Shown here in pieces: positions 1 to 8,257 of a stretch of DNA of 64,000 nucleotides. Within the stretch, counting starts at the first letter, position 1; each line of letters opens with the position of its first letter. The notes under the pieces were generated by a model. The model had not been told where the DNA came from. It did not search any database and was given only the letters and a program-made list of their open reading frames with translations. The position numbers and the translations under genes are program-made. Where the stretch lies: the NCBI RefSeq assembly GCF_012027305.1, contig NZ_SNUF01000001.1, forward strand, positions 992,001 through 1,056,000. The letters run 5' to 3'. Source of the DNA: Thermococcus sp. MAR1. Lineage in GTDB: Archaea; Methanobacteriota_B; Thermococci; Thermococcales; Thermococcaceae.

Positions 1-1634
1 AGGAACAGGTTGCCGTTGTATATGTCCACGATGCCCTTGGCGACTTCGTAGTCCATGCCGAGCTCGGCGAGCTTCTTGGCAACCTCCTTCGGGTTCTTGG
101 GCCTGCCCTCGGGGATGAGGCCCTCGCGGATGGCCTGGTATATCTCATCCGGAAGCGGCTCGACGGTGATGTAGAACCTGTTGTGCTTGTTCGGGCTCTT
201 TCCTTCGACTATCGGGCTCATCTTGCTGACGCTCTCGCGGTAGACGACGATCGGCGGGGACACGTCGACGTCGAGCTTCCAGTCCTCCTTGAGCTTGACG
301 AGCTTGACCTCAAGGTGGAGCTCACCCATACCGCTGAGTAGGTGCTGGCCGGTCTCCTCGTCGATCTTGACGTGGAGGGTAGGATCTTCCTTGGCGAGCT
401 GGCGGAGGGCCTCGATGAGCTTCGGAAGGTCCTTGACGTTCTTGGCCTCTATGGCCACGGTAACGACCGGCTCGCTGGTGTAGTGGAGGGCCTCAAACGG
501 CTCGATCTGCTCCTGGGCGACGGTCTCACCTGCCATGGCGTCGCGGAGACCCGTTACAGCGACGATGTTTCCTGCAGGAACGGCCTCCATGTTGACCCTC
601 TCGGGGCCCATGTAGATACCGACCTGCTGGATTCTTGCTTTCCTCTTGGCGTTGATGAGGTAGACCTCCTGGCCGGTCTTCACGGTACCGCTCCATACAC
701 GGCCGGTTGAAACCTCACCGGCGTGCTTGTCGAGGATGATCTTGGTAACGACCATGACCATCTTGCCCTTCGGGTCACACTTGAGCATGGCCTGGCCGAC
801 CTCGCTCTCAACGTCACCCCTCCAGAGGTGCGGGATCCTGTACTTCTGGGCCTCGAGCGGGTTCGGAAGGTGCTTGACGACCATATCGAGAACGACGACG
901 TGGAGCGGAGCCTTCTTCCTTAGGGTCTTGAGGTCTCCGCTGTTGGTGAGCTCGACGATGTCCTTGAAGGAAACGCCGGTCTTCTTCATGTACGGAACGC
1001 TGAGGGCCCAGTTGTAGTAAGCTGAACCAAAGGCAACGCTACCGTCCTCAACCTTGACCATCCACTGGCTCTTGAACTCGTCCGGGGCGTACTTCTTGAT
1101 GAGCCTGTTGACGTCGGTGATTATCTTGGCGAACCTCTGGAGTATCTCGTTCGGGCCGAGCTTGAGCTCCTTGATGAGCCTGTCGACCTTGTTGATGAAG
1201 AGAACCGGCTTGACGTACTCGCGAAGAGCCTGCCTGAGAACGGTCTCGGTCTGGGGCATGACTCCCTCGACGGCATCAACGACGATGATGGCACCGTCGA
1301 TGGCTCTCATCGCCCTCGTAACGTCACCACCGAAGTCAACGTGACCGGGAGTGTCGATGAGGTTGATGAGGTAGTCCTGACCCTCGTAGTTGTGAACCAT
1401 CGAAACGTTGGCCGCGTTGATGGTGATACCCCTCGCCTGCTCCTGCTCGTCGAAGTCAAGGACGAGCTGCTTTCCGGCGAGTTCCTCGCTTATCATTCCG
1501 GCACCGGCGAGCAGGTTGTCGCTCAGCGTCGTCTTACCGTGGTCAATATGAGCGGCAATACCCATGTTCCTGATCCTCTCGGGCTGGGTCATGAGCTCCT
1601 TGATCTTCGCAACCATCTCTTCCCTTCTTCCCAT
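1..1634 (-). CDS. fusA: Elongation factor EF-2 (5' part, runs off the window)
   Basis: This is the N-terminal ~544 residues of archaeal translation elongation factor 2, the GTPase that drives ribosomal translocation in the cytoplasm. Reading from the ATG at 1634, the GTPase motifs are visible: [12 protein letters not shown] (P-loop), the switch region [21 protein letters not shown] and NKVDR. Domains II and III follow ([19 protein letters not shown], then [11 protein letters not shown]). The 3' end, including the diphthamide region, lies outside the window. GGTGGTG sits just before the ATG. A TATA box about 55 bases upstream points to its own promoter with a short leader. Identification is certain. 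Confidence 0.97.
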   Translation of the reverse strand, partial: MGRREEMVAKIKELMTQPERIRNMGIAAHIDHGKTTLSDNLLAGAGMISEELAGKQLVLDFDEQEQARGITINAANVSMVHNYEGQDYLINLIDTPGHVDFGGDVTRAMRAIDGAIIVVDAVEGVMPQTETVLRQALREYVKPVLFINKVDRLIKELKLGPNEILQRFAKIITDVNRLIKKYAPDEFKSQWMVKVEDGSVAFGSAYYNWALSVPYMKKTGVSFKDIVELTNSGDLKTLRKKAPLHVVVLDMVVKHLPNPLEAQKYRIPHLWRGDVESEVGQAMLKCDPKGKMVMVVTKIILDKHAGEVSTGRVWSGTVKTGQEVYLINAKRKARIQQVGIYMGPERVNMEAVPAGNIVAVTGLRDAMAGETVAQEQIEPFEALHYTSEPVVTVAIEAKNVKDLPKLIEALRQLAKEDPTLHVKIDEETGQHLLSGMGELHLEVKLVKLKEDWKLDVDVSPPIVVYRESVSKMSPIVEGKSPNKHNRFYITVEPLPDEIYQAIREGLIPEGRPKNPKEVAKKLAELGMDYEVAKGIVDIYNGNLF

Positions 1635-1687
1635 TTACACCACCTTCTAACCTGATGAGCTTGTTCACCACTCACTTAAAAGGTGCG

Positions 1688-1698
1688 GTTATAAAGCT
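1688..1698 (-). promoter_or_regulatory. TATA box for the EF-2 gene
   Basis: On the minus strand the sequence reads CTTTATAACC, a good archaeal TATA element, about 55 bases before the EF-2 start codon. That spacing would give a leader of roughly 30 bases containing the GGTGGTG ribosome binding site. The transcript start is inferred from the spacing only. Confidence 0.55.
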
Positions 1699-1769
1699 TT
1701 TCCCGGTGGAGAAGCGGCAGCACGGGAATGCGTTCAAACTACTTAAGGGTTTTGGATGAAAAATCACGT

Positions 1770-2846
1770 TCAATCAAGGAAGGTCTTCAGAAACCTTTCA
1801 ACCCGCTCCCTCACGTCGGCCCTCGCATAGATCCCCCAGCGCCAGTGAGCGTCCTTCAGTTCAACGAGGGAACGAACGAGAGGTGAAACCTCGCTGAGAC
1901 GCTTCAGCCCGTTCTCCGTCTCGACGAAGGCGTTTTTCTCCTCGAACTTGGGCTTTGGGGGGTAATCCACCAGGACTAAGTGGCCAAACTCGGCTTCAAG
2001 TTCTCCCCGCAGCTCTTCAACTGCCCCCTCACCGGGGTCTCTGTTCGTGTAGAGAACACGCTTGTAGAGCCTCCTGTCGTCCATGGCCTTGACGAGCTCG
2101 CGAACTTCGTCCTTCTCGCTCCTCCTGAGCCTCGCTACGAGGTCAACCTCGTCCATGGTGCGTATCTCCTCGAAGGAAATCCCCTCCAGTTCGACCGCCT
2201 TGACGAGCATTGCGCTGGCGATCCTCGAAACGTGGTGCCCGTAAACGGTGGAATACATCATACTCCTAGCCAGGAGGAGGCTCTGTGCGGCCATGATGCC
2301 CTTCTCCCCGATTATCAGCCTCTCACCATCGTAGTGCAGGTTCCTCACGAGCCTGTCCAGGTCGACCAGACCGTAGGCCACGCCGGTATAGTACGCATCG
2401 CGCACCAGATAGTCCATCCTGTCGGAATCAATGTCTCCGCTAACGAGGGGGTGTTTGAGGAACCTCAGGAACTCCGTGAGTGAGTACTGCTCCCTCACTA
2501 CGTCGCCGATTTCGCCGTGCCTTATGAACCACTTCGTGTTCTCCTCGTGTCTGGGATAGAGTGCCTCAAGGGTGTGGCTGAGGGGGTAGTGCCCGAGGTC
2601 GTGCAGTAAAGCCGCGTAAACTGCGCCTTCCTCGATTTCGGGGTTGTGTTCGGCGATTCGCTTTGCCAGATAGAAAGTTCCCAGCGAGTGCTCGAAGCGG
2701 GTGTGCCGGGCGGAGGGGTAGGCGAGAAAAGCCAAGCCGAGCTGGGTTATCCGTCTGAGCCTTTGAAACTCCTGTGTATCCACAAGCCTAACCGCAAACT
2801 CGTCAAGCTCGATGTGGCCATGTATTGGGTCGTGGACGAGCTTCAT
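1770..2846 (-). CDS. HD-domain phosphohydrolase (SAMHD1/dNTPase-like)
   Basis: The 358-residue protein carries the HD metal-binding pattern: His53 in RFEHSLG, His82-Asp83 in LLHDLGHYPLSH, and a downstream Asp in DIDSDRMDYLVRD. The N-terminal HDPIHGHIEL and the FQRLRRITQLG segment are typical of the dNTP triphosphohydrolase/SAMHD1 branch, which hydrolyses nucleotides with divalent metal. The exact substrate cannot be read from sequence. The gene stands alone between EF-2 (same strand, 135 bases away) and the ABC operon. Its length is usual for the family. Confidence 0.9.
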   Translation of the reverse strand: MKLVHDPIHGHIELDEFAVRLVDTQEFQRLRRITQLGLAFLAYPSARHTRFEHSLGTFYLAKRIAEHNPEIEEGAVYAALLHDLGHYPLSHTLEALYPRHEENTKWFIRHGEIGDVVREQYSLTEFLRFLKHPLVSGDIDSDRMDYLVRDAYYTGVAYGLVDLDRLVRNLHYDGERLIIGEKGIMAAQSLLLARSMMYSTVYGHHVSRIASAMLVKAVELEGISFEEIRTMDEVDLVARLRRSEKDEVRELVKAMDDRRLYKRVLYTNRDPGEGAVEELRGELEAEFGHLVLVDYPPKPKFEEKNAFVETENGLKRLSEVSPLVRSLVELKDAHWRWGIYARADVRERVERFLKTFLD

Positions 2847-2904
2847 AATGTCCCCCAGGAAAAGACGAAGGGGAAAAGTTTAATAAATCTAATCCCCAAA
2901 AATA

Positions 2905-3684
2905 TCAACGGGCAGAGGCTTCCACTTCAAGTGGTTCACCTCCGCTTGGAGTTTGCCGACCCTCCTGCCCTAGAGAGGGGGCATCTTCGCTCCCTCTCCT
3001 TTTCGAACGTCCAACCTTGGGTTTGAAGAGCTTCTCGACCTCTTCCTGAACCTCCTCCGCTTTTCCGCTCAGGACGAGCTTTCCGTTGCCTATGACAACC
3101 ACCCAGTCCACTATCGGAATCAGCGGCTCCCAGATGTGGCTTATGACAACGAAGTTGGTCTTTTTCATCCCCTCGATTATCTCAATAACCCTCTCCATGC
3201 TGTCGAAGTCTATGTTCGCCAGGGGCTCGTCGAGGAATATCAGCTCGGGCTTCCCTACGAAGGCCTGTGCAAGGGAGAGCCTCTTGAGCATTCCCGATGA
3301 GTAGCCGCTTATCCTCTTGTCAAGGAAGCTTTTGACCTCAAATAGCTCCGCAACCCTCTCGACTTCTTCCTCACCGAACCCTTTGCTCTCAGCGAAGAGA
3401 GTCAGCCATTCCCTGCCCGTAGTGAACTGCGGAAAAGCCGGCGGGTCGTAGGCAACGCCGAAGCGGGCCTTAAGTCGTCCATTGTTCCAGGGGACTTCAC
3501 CGAAGACCCTTATCTCTCCGGCGCTTGGACGATAAACGCCGGTAGCGAGCTTGAGGAAGGTGCTCTTTCCGCCGCCGTTGGGGCCGAGGATCAGGGTGAT
3601 TCCCTCAGGAATGTCCACGGTAACGCCGTCGAGCGCCTTGATGCTCCCGAAGTGTTTCTTCAGGTCTCTCGCCTCGATTATCAC
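2905..3684 (-). CDS. ABC transporter ATP-binding protein with unusual C-terminal tail
   Basis: This is the last gene of the accessory operon. A GTG start at 3684 overlaps the preceding stop (GTGA) and has GGAGGTGG upstream. The 259-residue product has Walker A (GPNGGGKST, about residues 34-42), a signature written SSGML in place of LSGGQ, Walker B LIFLDEP and a switch His (VVISH). It probably energises the ABC-2 permease encoded at 4139-4906. After about residue 225 the protein leaves the family pattern and ends in a basic, Gly/Ser/Pro-rich tail of some 35 residues. The underlying DNA holds a repeat shared with the operon leader and a 13-base palindrome, so the tail may be acquired sequence. 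Confidence 0.88.
   Translation of the reverse strand: MIIEARDLKKHFGSIKALDGVTVDIPEGITLILGPNGGGKSTFLKLATGVYRPSAGEIRVFGEVPWNNGRLKARFGVAYDPPAFPQFTTGREWLTLFAESKGFGEEEVERVAELFEVKSFLDKRISGYSSGMLKRLSLAQAFVGKPELIFLDEPLANIDFDSMERVIEIIEGMKKTNFVVISHIWEPLIPIVDWVVVIGNGKLVLSGKAEEVQEEVEKLFKPKVGRSKRRGSEDAPSLGQEGRQTPSGGEPLEVEASAR
2957..2979. repeat. Operon-tail copy of the ~23-bp direct repeat
   Basis: This copy lies in the coding sequence of the anomalous ATPase tail and matches the repeat at 7445-7468. Just beside it, at about 2922-2934, is the palindrome CCACTTCAAGTGG. Together they suggest the end of an inserted or recombined segment. Confidence 0.45.
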
Positions 3685-4142
3685 CTGTCCCACCTCCACA
3701 CAATGAGTGCCAGGAGGATTGCAAAAGCGGAGCCGCTGATGTAGAGGGCGTTTTGGACAGGTTTGGTTGGGTAGTTTTTGATGAAACGGAAGGAGCAGGT
3801 TAGCTTGTCCGTGCCGTTGTTAATTATAAGGTAGTCCCCCTCGTGCGGAAGAATAAACTGGTACCTGGCATGGCCGTAGACGGCGTGTTTGTCCACCTGT
3901 TCTCCGGTTATGACGTCGTACACTTCGACGATTCCATTGCCGTTGCAGGAAGCCTCAACGAGGGAGCTGGTGGGGATATGGGCTGTTACAGTACTGAGGC
4001 TGGTAACGTTCCCCTGACGTTCCACCGGCTGAAGAAACACCGGGCCGATTGAGCCGACCTGGTTTTCATAGGAACTGTAAACCCAGAGCGAGCCAATGGT
4101 GAGCAGGAGCATCGCAGACAGCAGGGCCGCCCAGAACCTCAC
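3681..4142 (-). CDS. Membrane protein of the ABC operon, unknown function
   Basis: I do not recognise the family. The GTG at 4142 overlaps the preceding stop codon (GTGA) and gives 153 residues, and I prefer it to the longer frame. A hydrophobic helix near residues 5-23 and a second near the C terminus (LYISGSAFAILLALIV) flank an extracellular-looking domain with two cysteines that could form a disulfide. This topology and its place between the permease and the ATPase suggest an accessory subunit of the same transporter. Confidence 0.7.
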   Translation of the reverse strand: MRFWAALLSAMLLLTIGSLWVYSSYENQVGSIGPVFLQPVERQGNVTSLSTVTAHIPTSSLVEASCNGNGIVEVYDVITGEQVDKHAVYGHARYQFILPHEGDYLIINNGTDKLTCSFRFIKNYPTKPVQNALYISGSAFAILLALIVWRWDR

Positions 4143-4906
4143 ACCACATCCCTCCTTCTGATGAGAACCCACGAGAGGGCAAAGAGCGCCAGCGGGACGA
4201 GAAGGCCCCAGCCGATGTAGTGTACGGTGAAAGGCGTGAAGTCACTACTTCCACTGCGATGGAGTGCGTTGATGAAGAGCACCGGCGGGACGTTGGAAAG
4301 GCCGGTAACCCTGGGCGCGTATATGACAGCAAATCCCACCATAAAGGCAAGAAACGCGTTTGGGGAGGCCAGTGAGACAAAGGTCGCAACCGCCACCAGG
4401 TAAAGCACGAGGAAGATTACCAGAACCAGTGCATCGCTTAGGAAGTTTGAGGTTATCTGGGGGAGGTACTTCAGTATGCTTGCGTAAGTGGTCACGCTAA
4501 CGTAGGCGAAGGGCAGCAGTATCATGGTGAATCCGTAGATTAAGAGCGAGAGAAGCTTGACCCCGAAGAGTTCACCGTTGGAGTAAGGAAGCGAGTAAAT
4601 CGAACGCGCAACGCCGCTGTCCCTGTCGTAGCGGAACGTTAAAGCGCCGAGGAGCAGAACGAGAAAGCCCATCAGTGTCCAGACGTCGTCGAGGGAAAGG
4701 AGGATTTGAATACTCGACGCCACCTCCTTTGCCCGGAGAGGCCCAAAGAGTTCAATTTCGGTTCCAGAGACAAACCCCATGCTTGAATTAACACCCATAA
4801 TGGACTGCTTCATGGCCATCCCTACCAGGAGTATTCCGAACAGTAAGAGAACGTTCTTCACAACGTCATTCATTTCCCAGCGGAAGATTACACACCGACG
4901 TTCCAT
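4139..4906 (-). CDS. ABC-2 type permease
   Basis: The 255-residue product has about six hydrophobic segments. Its layout matches ABC-2 permeases: an N-terminal helix, a periplasmic-side loop with a GFVSGTEIELFG stretch, then the pair GFLVLLLGALTF and the cytoplasmic RYDRDSGVARSIYSLP turn that typically contacts the ATPase. It starts at an ATG preceded by GGAGGTGACT. It overlaps the next gene by four bases and should pair with the ATPase at 2905-3684. The cargo is unknown; the secreted protein at 7118-7441 is the obvious candidate. Confidence 0.8.
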   Translation of the reverse strand: MERRCVIFRWEMNDVVKNVLLLFGILLVGMAMKQSIMGVNSSMGFVSGTEIELFGPLRAKEVASSIQILLSLDDVWTLMGFLVLLLGALTFRYDRDSGVARSIYSLPYSNGELFGVKLLSLLIYGFTMILLPFAYVSVTTYASILKYLPQITSNFLSDALVLVIFLVLYLVAVATFVSLASPNAFLAFMVGFAVIYAPRVTGLSNVPPVLFINALHRSGSSDFTPFTVHYIGWGLLVPLALFALSWVLIRRRDVV

Positions 4907-4910
4907 GGAG

Positions 4911-5996
4911 TCACCTCCTTTTTCTTAGTGAAGCCCATACCACGGCGATTCCCAGGAAAACCAGTGTGATGTAGAAAATGTAGCCCACCGCGGTCTGAGG
5001 TCTTGTGTATTTCACCTCATCAACAGCTCCAAAATCCGCGTTGGTGTCATGGAGGACAAGGCCGAATTTCCAGGAGCGGTTCTTTTTCGCAATCATCCGA
5101 TATCCCGATAGCTGGTCCTCAAACACTGCCCATTTCACACCAATTGCACGAAAATCGGCGTAGGGAGCAGTACCTGTGGTTGCGGGATATAGGGCAATGC
5201 CGCTGGAGGGATCGTAGATTATCCCTGCACTTGGCCCGCCGAACGACACGTCAATTAGTGTATACTCCCTTTTTTCGTCAATTCTCTGGGACAGCTTGAA
5301 GTCCCCCATGGTTAGTGCAATTGAAATCAGGGGCGGACCGAATTTTCCGTAGTACGTCATCGCCGATTCGTTGAGGGTACCTGCCCCCCATACCGTTACG
5401 TTCGTACTTCCCAGGAGGGAAAACGTTTCATTTGCTTCGGGGAGATTGTTGGGGTTTATCCAGAGGAACGTGTGCCCGTAATAGTTGCCGTCCATATCAA
5501 AAACCGCGCCATCACTCCGCCGTATCATATAGTCGCCGGAGAGCGTGAGGTTGTTCAACTTAACCTCAAGCCACGCGCAGTCGAGAAATCCTACATCATG
5601 GCTCGGGATGAGCTTCTCAGATATAACGTCCCTGCGGTTCCAGAAGACAGGGTATTTAGTGCCATTCAGAAAGATAGAGAGGATCGTCACGTTTTCCATC
5701 ATAATTGTCGCCCGTACTCGTAAATACCCATTGTTTTCATCCAAAATATCGAATCGGACTGTGGTATTGTTGTTTGCGAATACCCTGAATAAAGTGCCGT
5801 TGACCTCGATGAAGATTTCGGCAGTGTGTATTTGGTTTGGGAGTGCTCCCGTGACTAAATCAATGTATGGGTCGTACCTCTGGGCGATGTACTCAATGTA
5901 AACTCCCGGCTTGACCCAGTATGGGGTTCCTGCAATCATTGGAACATTCAAAAGCACCAGCATGACGAGAACCGTGCCATTTAATACCCGTTTCAC
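4911..5996 (-). CDS. Secreted, C-terminally anchored surface protein (paralogue of the next gene)
   Basis: The 361-residue protein has a signal-like N terminus (VLVMLVLLNVPMIAG), many NxT/NxS sites suited to N-glycosylation outside the cell, and a C-terminal helix (AVGYIFYITLVFLGIAVVW) followed by KRR. It is paralogous to the protein at 6001-7065: both begin the mature part with PYW and share the core FWN...DVIS...SH..GF.....LEVKL and YGHT.LW. I do not know the family or function. The GTG start follows AGGAGG closely, so the true start may lie a few codons downstream. Confidence 0.72.
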   Translation of the reverse strand: MKRVLNGTVLVMLVLLNVPMIAGTPYWVKPGVYIEYIAQRYDPYIDLVTGALPNQIHTAEIFIEVNGTLFRVFANNNTTVRFDILDENNGYLRVRATIMMENVTILSIFLNGTKYPVFWNRRDVISEKLIPSHDVGFLDCAWLEVKLNNLTLSGDYMIRRSDGAVFDMDGNYYGHTFLWINPNNLPEANETFSLLGSTNVTVWGAGTLNESAMTYYGKFGPPLISIALTMGDFKLSQRIDEKREYTLIDVSFGGPSAGIIYDPSSGIALYPATTGTAPYADFRAIGVKWAVFEDQLSGYRMIAKKNRSWKFGLVLHDTNADFGAVDEVKYTRPQTAVGYIFYITLVFLGIAVVWASLRKRR

Positions 5997-6000
5997 CCTC

Positions 6001-7065
6001 CTACACCCCCGACCATCTCAGTTTCAATATTAGAGCCCCCACCAGTACTGCAATGCTTGCATAGAACATCCATTCAAGCTCCGTTTTGGGGTGCGAGTAG
6101 TGGATATTTTCCTCCGAACTCTCAACTTTTGTTGTGAAGTTCGCCAATACGAGTCCCGTGAGGTAGAATTTATCACCCTTAACTTCAACCTGGTACAGAG
6201 AGTACTCATCGACAAAACTTGCACTTAGAATTCCCAGTGCCCAGAAATCAGGTGCCTCCTGAAACGTTGAAAGAAGAATTCCTCTGGAGGCATCGAACCT
6301 GAAAATCATCGCAGAGTACGGGTTGTTCTCAATCAGAAAGTCCTTCCTCAGGTATTGGGTTAGGTTGTATGAATAGGGTGTCGTGATCACGAGCTTGGTG
6401 GGAGGTTCGATTGTTATGTTCCGGGCCTTGAAAACATTATCATTATCAATTTGAACACCCTTTATTTTTGTGCGGTGAGGGTGGATTGAAAAAGGGGAAC
6501 CATTGATAATGGGGCTCATGGGATCGTCCCAGAGCATCGTATGGCCGTAAACGGTGCCGTCTTTTATCACCATACTGTCATTAACCCGTATCCTGTACTT
6601 TCCGGCTATTGTGAGCTCCCTGAGATGGAAAATATACCATTTCCAGTCTTCGAATCCAGGGTAATGGCTCTTCATGACCTTCATGGATATGACCTTTGAT
6701 TCGTTCCAGAATGAGGGGGGAGAAATGTCCGGGGGTAGAAAGGCGCTCACGTTAACATTTTTAAGGATTATTTCCGCCGTAACGTCTACGAACCGGCCAT
6801 CTCCTCTCAGGTGGAACTTCAGTGTTGTTGATCCGTAGGTTTTGGCTATGTAAAGCACACCCGAGTAGTTGTAGATTAGGATGGATGTTGTTATCCACTC
6901 CTGCCTGTCTCCCTGTGAAAGGCGATAATCAACATATGGGGCATAGTATGTTGCTTCATAGGTGAGGGAAGCGTTGCCCGCCCAGTATGGGATTGCTAGG
7001 GCATACTGGTCCACGCCCAAGATTAACAGCATAGACATTAGAATTGAAAGAGTTACCTTTGTCAT
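6001..7065 (-). CDS. Secreted, C-terminally anchored surface protein (paralogue of the preceding entry)
   Basis: The product is 354 residues from the ATG at 7065, which has AGGTGATC five bases before it; a GTG at 7074 is possible but overlaps that site. It has a signal peptide (LSILMSMLLILGV), a mature start at IPYWAG, many potential N-glycosylation sequons, and a C-terminal helix ending in KLRWSGV. With the gene at 4911 it forms a tandem duplication. Its position between a small secreted protein and an ABC transporter suggests a role at the cell surface with that protein. Function unknown. Confidence 0.72.
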   Translation of the reverse strand: MTKVTLSILMSMLLILGVDQYALAIPYWAGNASLTYEATYYAPYVDYRLSQGDRQEWITTSILIYNYSGVLYIAKTYGSTTLKFHLRGDGRFVDVTAEIILKNVNVSAFLPPDISPPSFWNESKVISMKVMKSHYPGFEDWKWYIFHLRELTIAGKYRIRVNDSMVIKDGTVYGHTMLWDDPMSPIINGSPFSIHPHRTKIKGVQIDNDNVFKARNITIEPPTKLVITTPYSYNLTQYLRKDFLIENNPYSAMIFRFDASRGILLSTFQEAPDFWALGILSASFVDEYSLYQVEVKGDKFYLTGLVLANFTTKVESSEENIHYSHPKTELEWMFYASIAVLVGALILKLRWSGV

Positions 7066-7117
7066 CGTGATCACCTAGAGTTAAACATTTAGGGGTGAAA
7101 TAGGGAAGAAAAAGAAA

Positions 7118-7441
7118 TCAAACATAAGGCCATCCAGCAGACGATGTAACCGTGTGTGAGCCATCGATGTACACTATAGTCTCAGCACCATTTGGCTCGG
7201 CTATGACCCTAACCTTTGTCAATATGTGTCCTGGATATGCTCCTCCTCCACCGCGTCTGTAGGTAACCTCATAGTTGGTGTACGGATGCTGAACGTCATA
7301 CTTGACTCCTATCTCCGTCCATGAGTAACCATATGAGTCGCTGTTGTACCCTCTAACTGAAGTAACAGCCCATGTAGTCGCTGCCGCGAACCCTGCCGCC
7401 ACTACCAGCAGACCGAACAGTATTGCCACAAGCTTCTTCAT
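7118..7441 (-). CDS. Small secreted protein, first gene of the ABC operon
   Basis: The 107-residue precursor has a clear signal peptide (KKLVAILFGLLVVAAGFAAA). The predicted mature part is about 85 residues, rich in Tyr, Gly and Ser, with no cysteines, a RRGGGGAYPG turn and an aromatic end, SSAGWPYV. It is the promoter-proximal gene, followed by two surface proteins and ABC components on the same strand. The arrangement recalls loci for secreted peptides with dedicated transport or immunity, but I cannot assign it to a known bacteriocin family from sequence alone. Confidence 0.68.
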   Translation of the reverse strand: MKKLVAILFGLLVVAAGFAAATTWAVTSVRGYNSDSYGYSWTEIGVKYDVQHPYTNYEVTYRRGGGGAYPGHILTKVRVIAEPNGAETIVYIDGSHTVTSSAGWPYV

Positions 7442-7444
7442 GGT

Positions 7445-7468
7445 ACCGACCCTCCTGCCCGGGAGAGG
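7445..7468. repeat. Operon-head copy of a ~23-bp direct repeat
   Basis: The plus-strand sequence CCGACCCTCCTGCCC, followed two bases later by GAGAGG, occurs here in the leader of the secreted-protein gene. It recurs in the same orientation at 2957-2979, inside the C-terminal tail of the ATPase gene. Identity is 21 of about 23 bases. The two copies bracket the whole operon. Confidence 0.5.
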
Positions 7469-7491
7469 TTAATACGCCCCATTGGGCAATT

Positions 7492-7521
7492 GGTTATACT
7501 CCCATCATCATATTTAACTTT
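7492..7521 (-). promoter_or_regulatory. Promoter region of the secreted-protein/ABC operon
   Basis: On the minus strand two TATA-like elements are seen, AAAAGTTAAATA (about 7510-7521) and GAGTATAACC (about 7492-7501), followed by a leader of at least 30 bases before the ATG at 7441. The leader holds the sequence repeated in the last gene of the operon. Which element is used cannot be decided by eye. Confidence 0.4.
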
Positions 7522-7720
7522 TACTTCGAAGTTTAATTATAAATTTCAAAAAAAATCGGGAACGTCCCTGCAGGCCATTACATTGTACAAACATATAGGC
7601 AGATACGTCAAAACTAACAACCCAGTTATGCAGGTATTAACGAAATAATTTAACAAAAGGTCACAGAATTGTGCAAAAACTTCGGGGAGAGTAAAGAGAA
7701 TAAAGGACATCGAGTCTCAA

Positions 7721-7757
7721 ACCTCAGCTCCACGTCTCGGCTATGACACTGTGTTCT
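7721..7757 (-). repeat. Decayed duplicate of the mptA 3' end
   Basis: Read on the minus strand this stretch translates as EHSVIAETWS and a stop, almost the same as the MptA C terminus [10 protein letters not shown] and stop at 8258-8290. At the DNA level 14 consecutive bases (CAGCTCCACGTCTC on the plus strand) are identical and the flanks are diverged. The two copies are direct repeats on either side of the RelE/antitoxin cassette. The rest of 7522-7720 is A/T-rich with no gene that I can see. Confidence 0.6.
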
Positions 7758-7763
7758 TAGATC

Positions 7764-8030
7764 TTATGAATAAACGTTCTCCCTCTTCCCAATCTTTAGA
7801 ACTCTGACGGTTCTCTCATCTTTTTGATATTCAAAGATAACTCTATATTCACCAACGCGAAGGCGGTAAACGTTTTCATATCCCCTGAGCTTCTGAACAT
7901 CGAGATGGGCGAGTGGAAAGAAGGCCAGCTTAGATATCCTGTCTTTAATAACCTCTCTTTCTTCTGCAGGTATGTCCATGAGTTCCTTCAGAGCCTTCCT
8001 ACTTATTAAGACCCTGTTCTCAAAGCCCAT
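7764..8030 (-). CDS. relE: RelE/ParE-family toxin
   Basis: The 88-residue protein shows the RelE fold signature: an N-terminal ISRKALKEL helix, DVQKLRGYENVYRLRVGEYRVIFEY in the beta sheet, and the basic C-terminal stretch VRVLKIGKRENVY. Archaeal RelE proteins are ribosome-dependent mRNA interferases, with Arg and Lys residues in these strands doing the work. The ATG overlaps the 3' end of the antitoxin gene by 11 bases, so the pair is cotranscribed. It sits in a small cassette flanked by repeats of the mptA end. Confidence 0.88.
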   Translation of the reverse strand: MGFENRVLISRKALKELMDIPAEEREVIKDRISKLAFFPLAHLDVQKLRGYENVYRLRVGEYRVIFEYQKDERTVRVLKIGKRENVYS

Positions 8031-8205
8031 TCTTTACCACGTCCCACTCAAGAAACTCATCGTCCTTGCGTTCCTCGATGGCCTTCTTCTCCCACTCCTC
8101 CGGTTCGGTCTCTTCAATAAGCTGAAGGTTAGCCTCAACGAGTTCTTTCAGGAACTTCTCTATCTCCTCTATACGGTGCAAAATCTCACTGAGAGTGGCT
8201 TCCAT
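8020..8205 (-). CDS. relB: Antitoxin of the RelE pair
   Basis: This 61-residue acidic protein has an N-terminal helical region (LSEILHRIEEIEKFLKELVE) and a C-terminal segment rich in Glu and Asp (EFLEWDVVKNGL) of the kind that wraps the toxin. It directly precedes and overlaps relE. A TATA-like AATTTTAATTAT lies about 35-45 bases upstream. The family call rests on gene order, size and charge, not on a sequence motif. Confidence 0.75.
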   Translation of the reverse strand: MEATLSEILHRIEEIEKFLKELVEANLQLIEETEPEEWEKKAIEERKDDEFLEWDVVKNGL

Positions 8206-8257
8206 TCTCTCACCCAGTATATTGCTTGAGGTTCAAATAATTAAAATTTTCGAACCT

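Noticed and set aside
342-1655. Several plus-strand reading frames opposite the EF-2 gene.
   Set aside because: They are antisense shadows of a highly conserved G/C-rich coding sequence; they lack ribosome sites and resemble no proteins.
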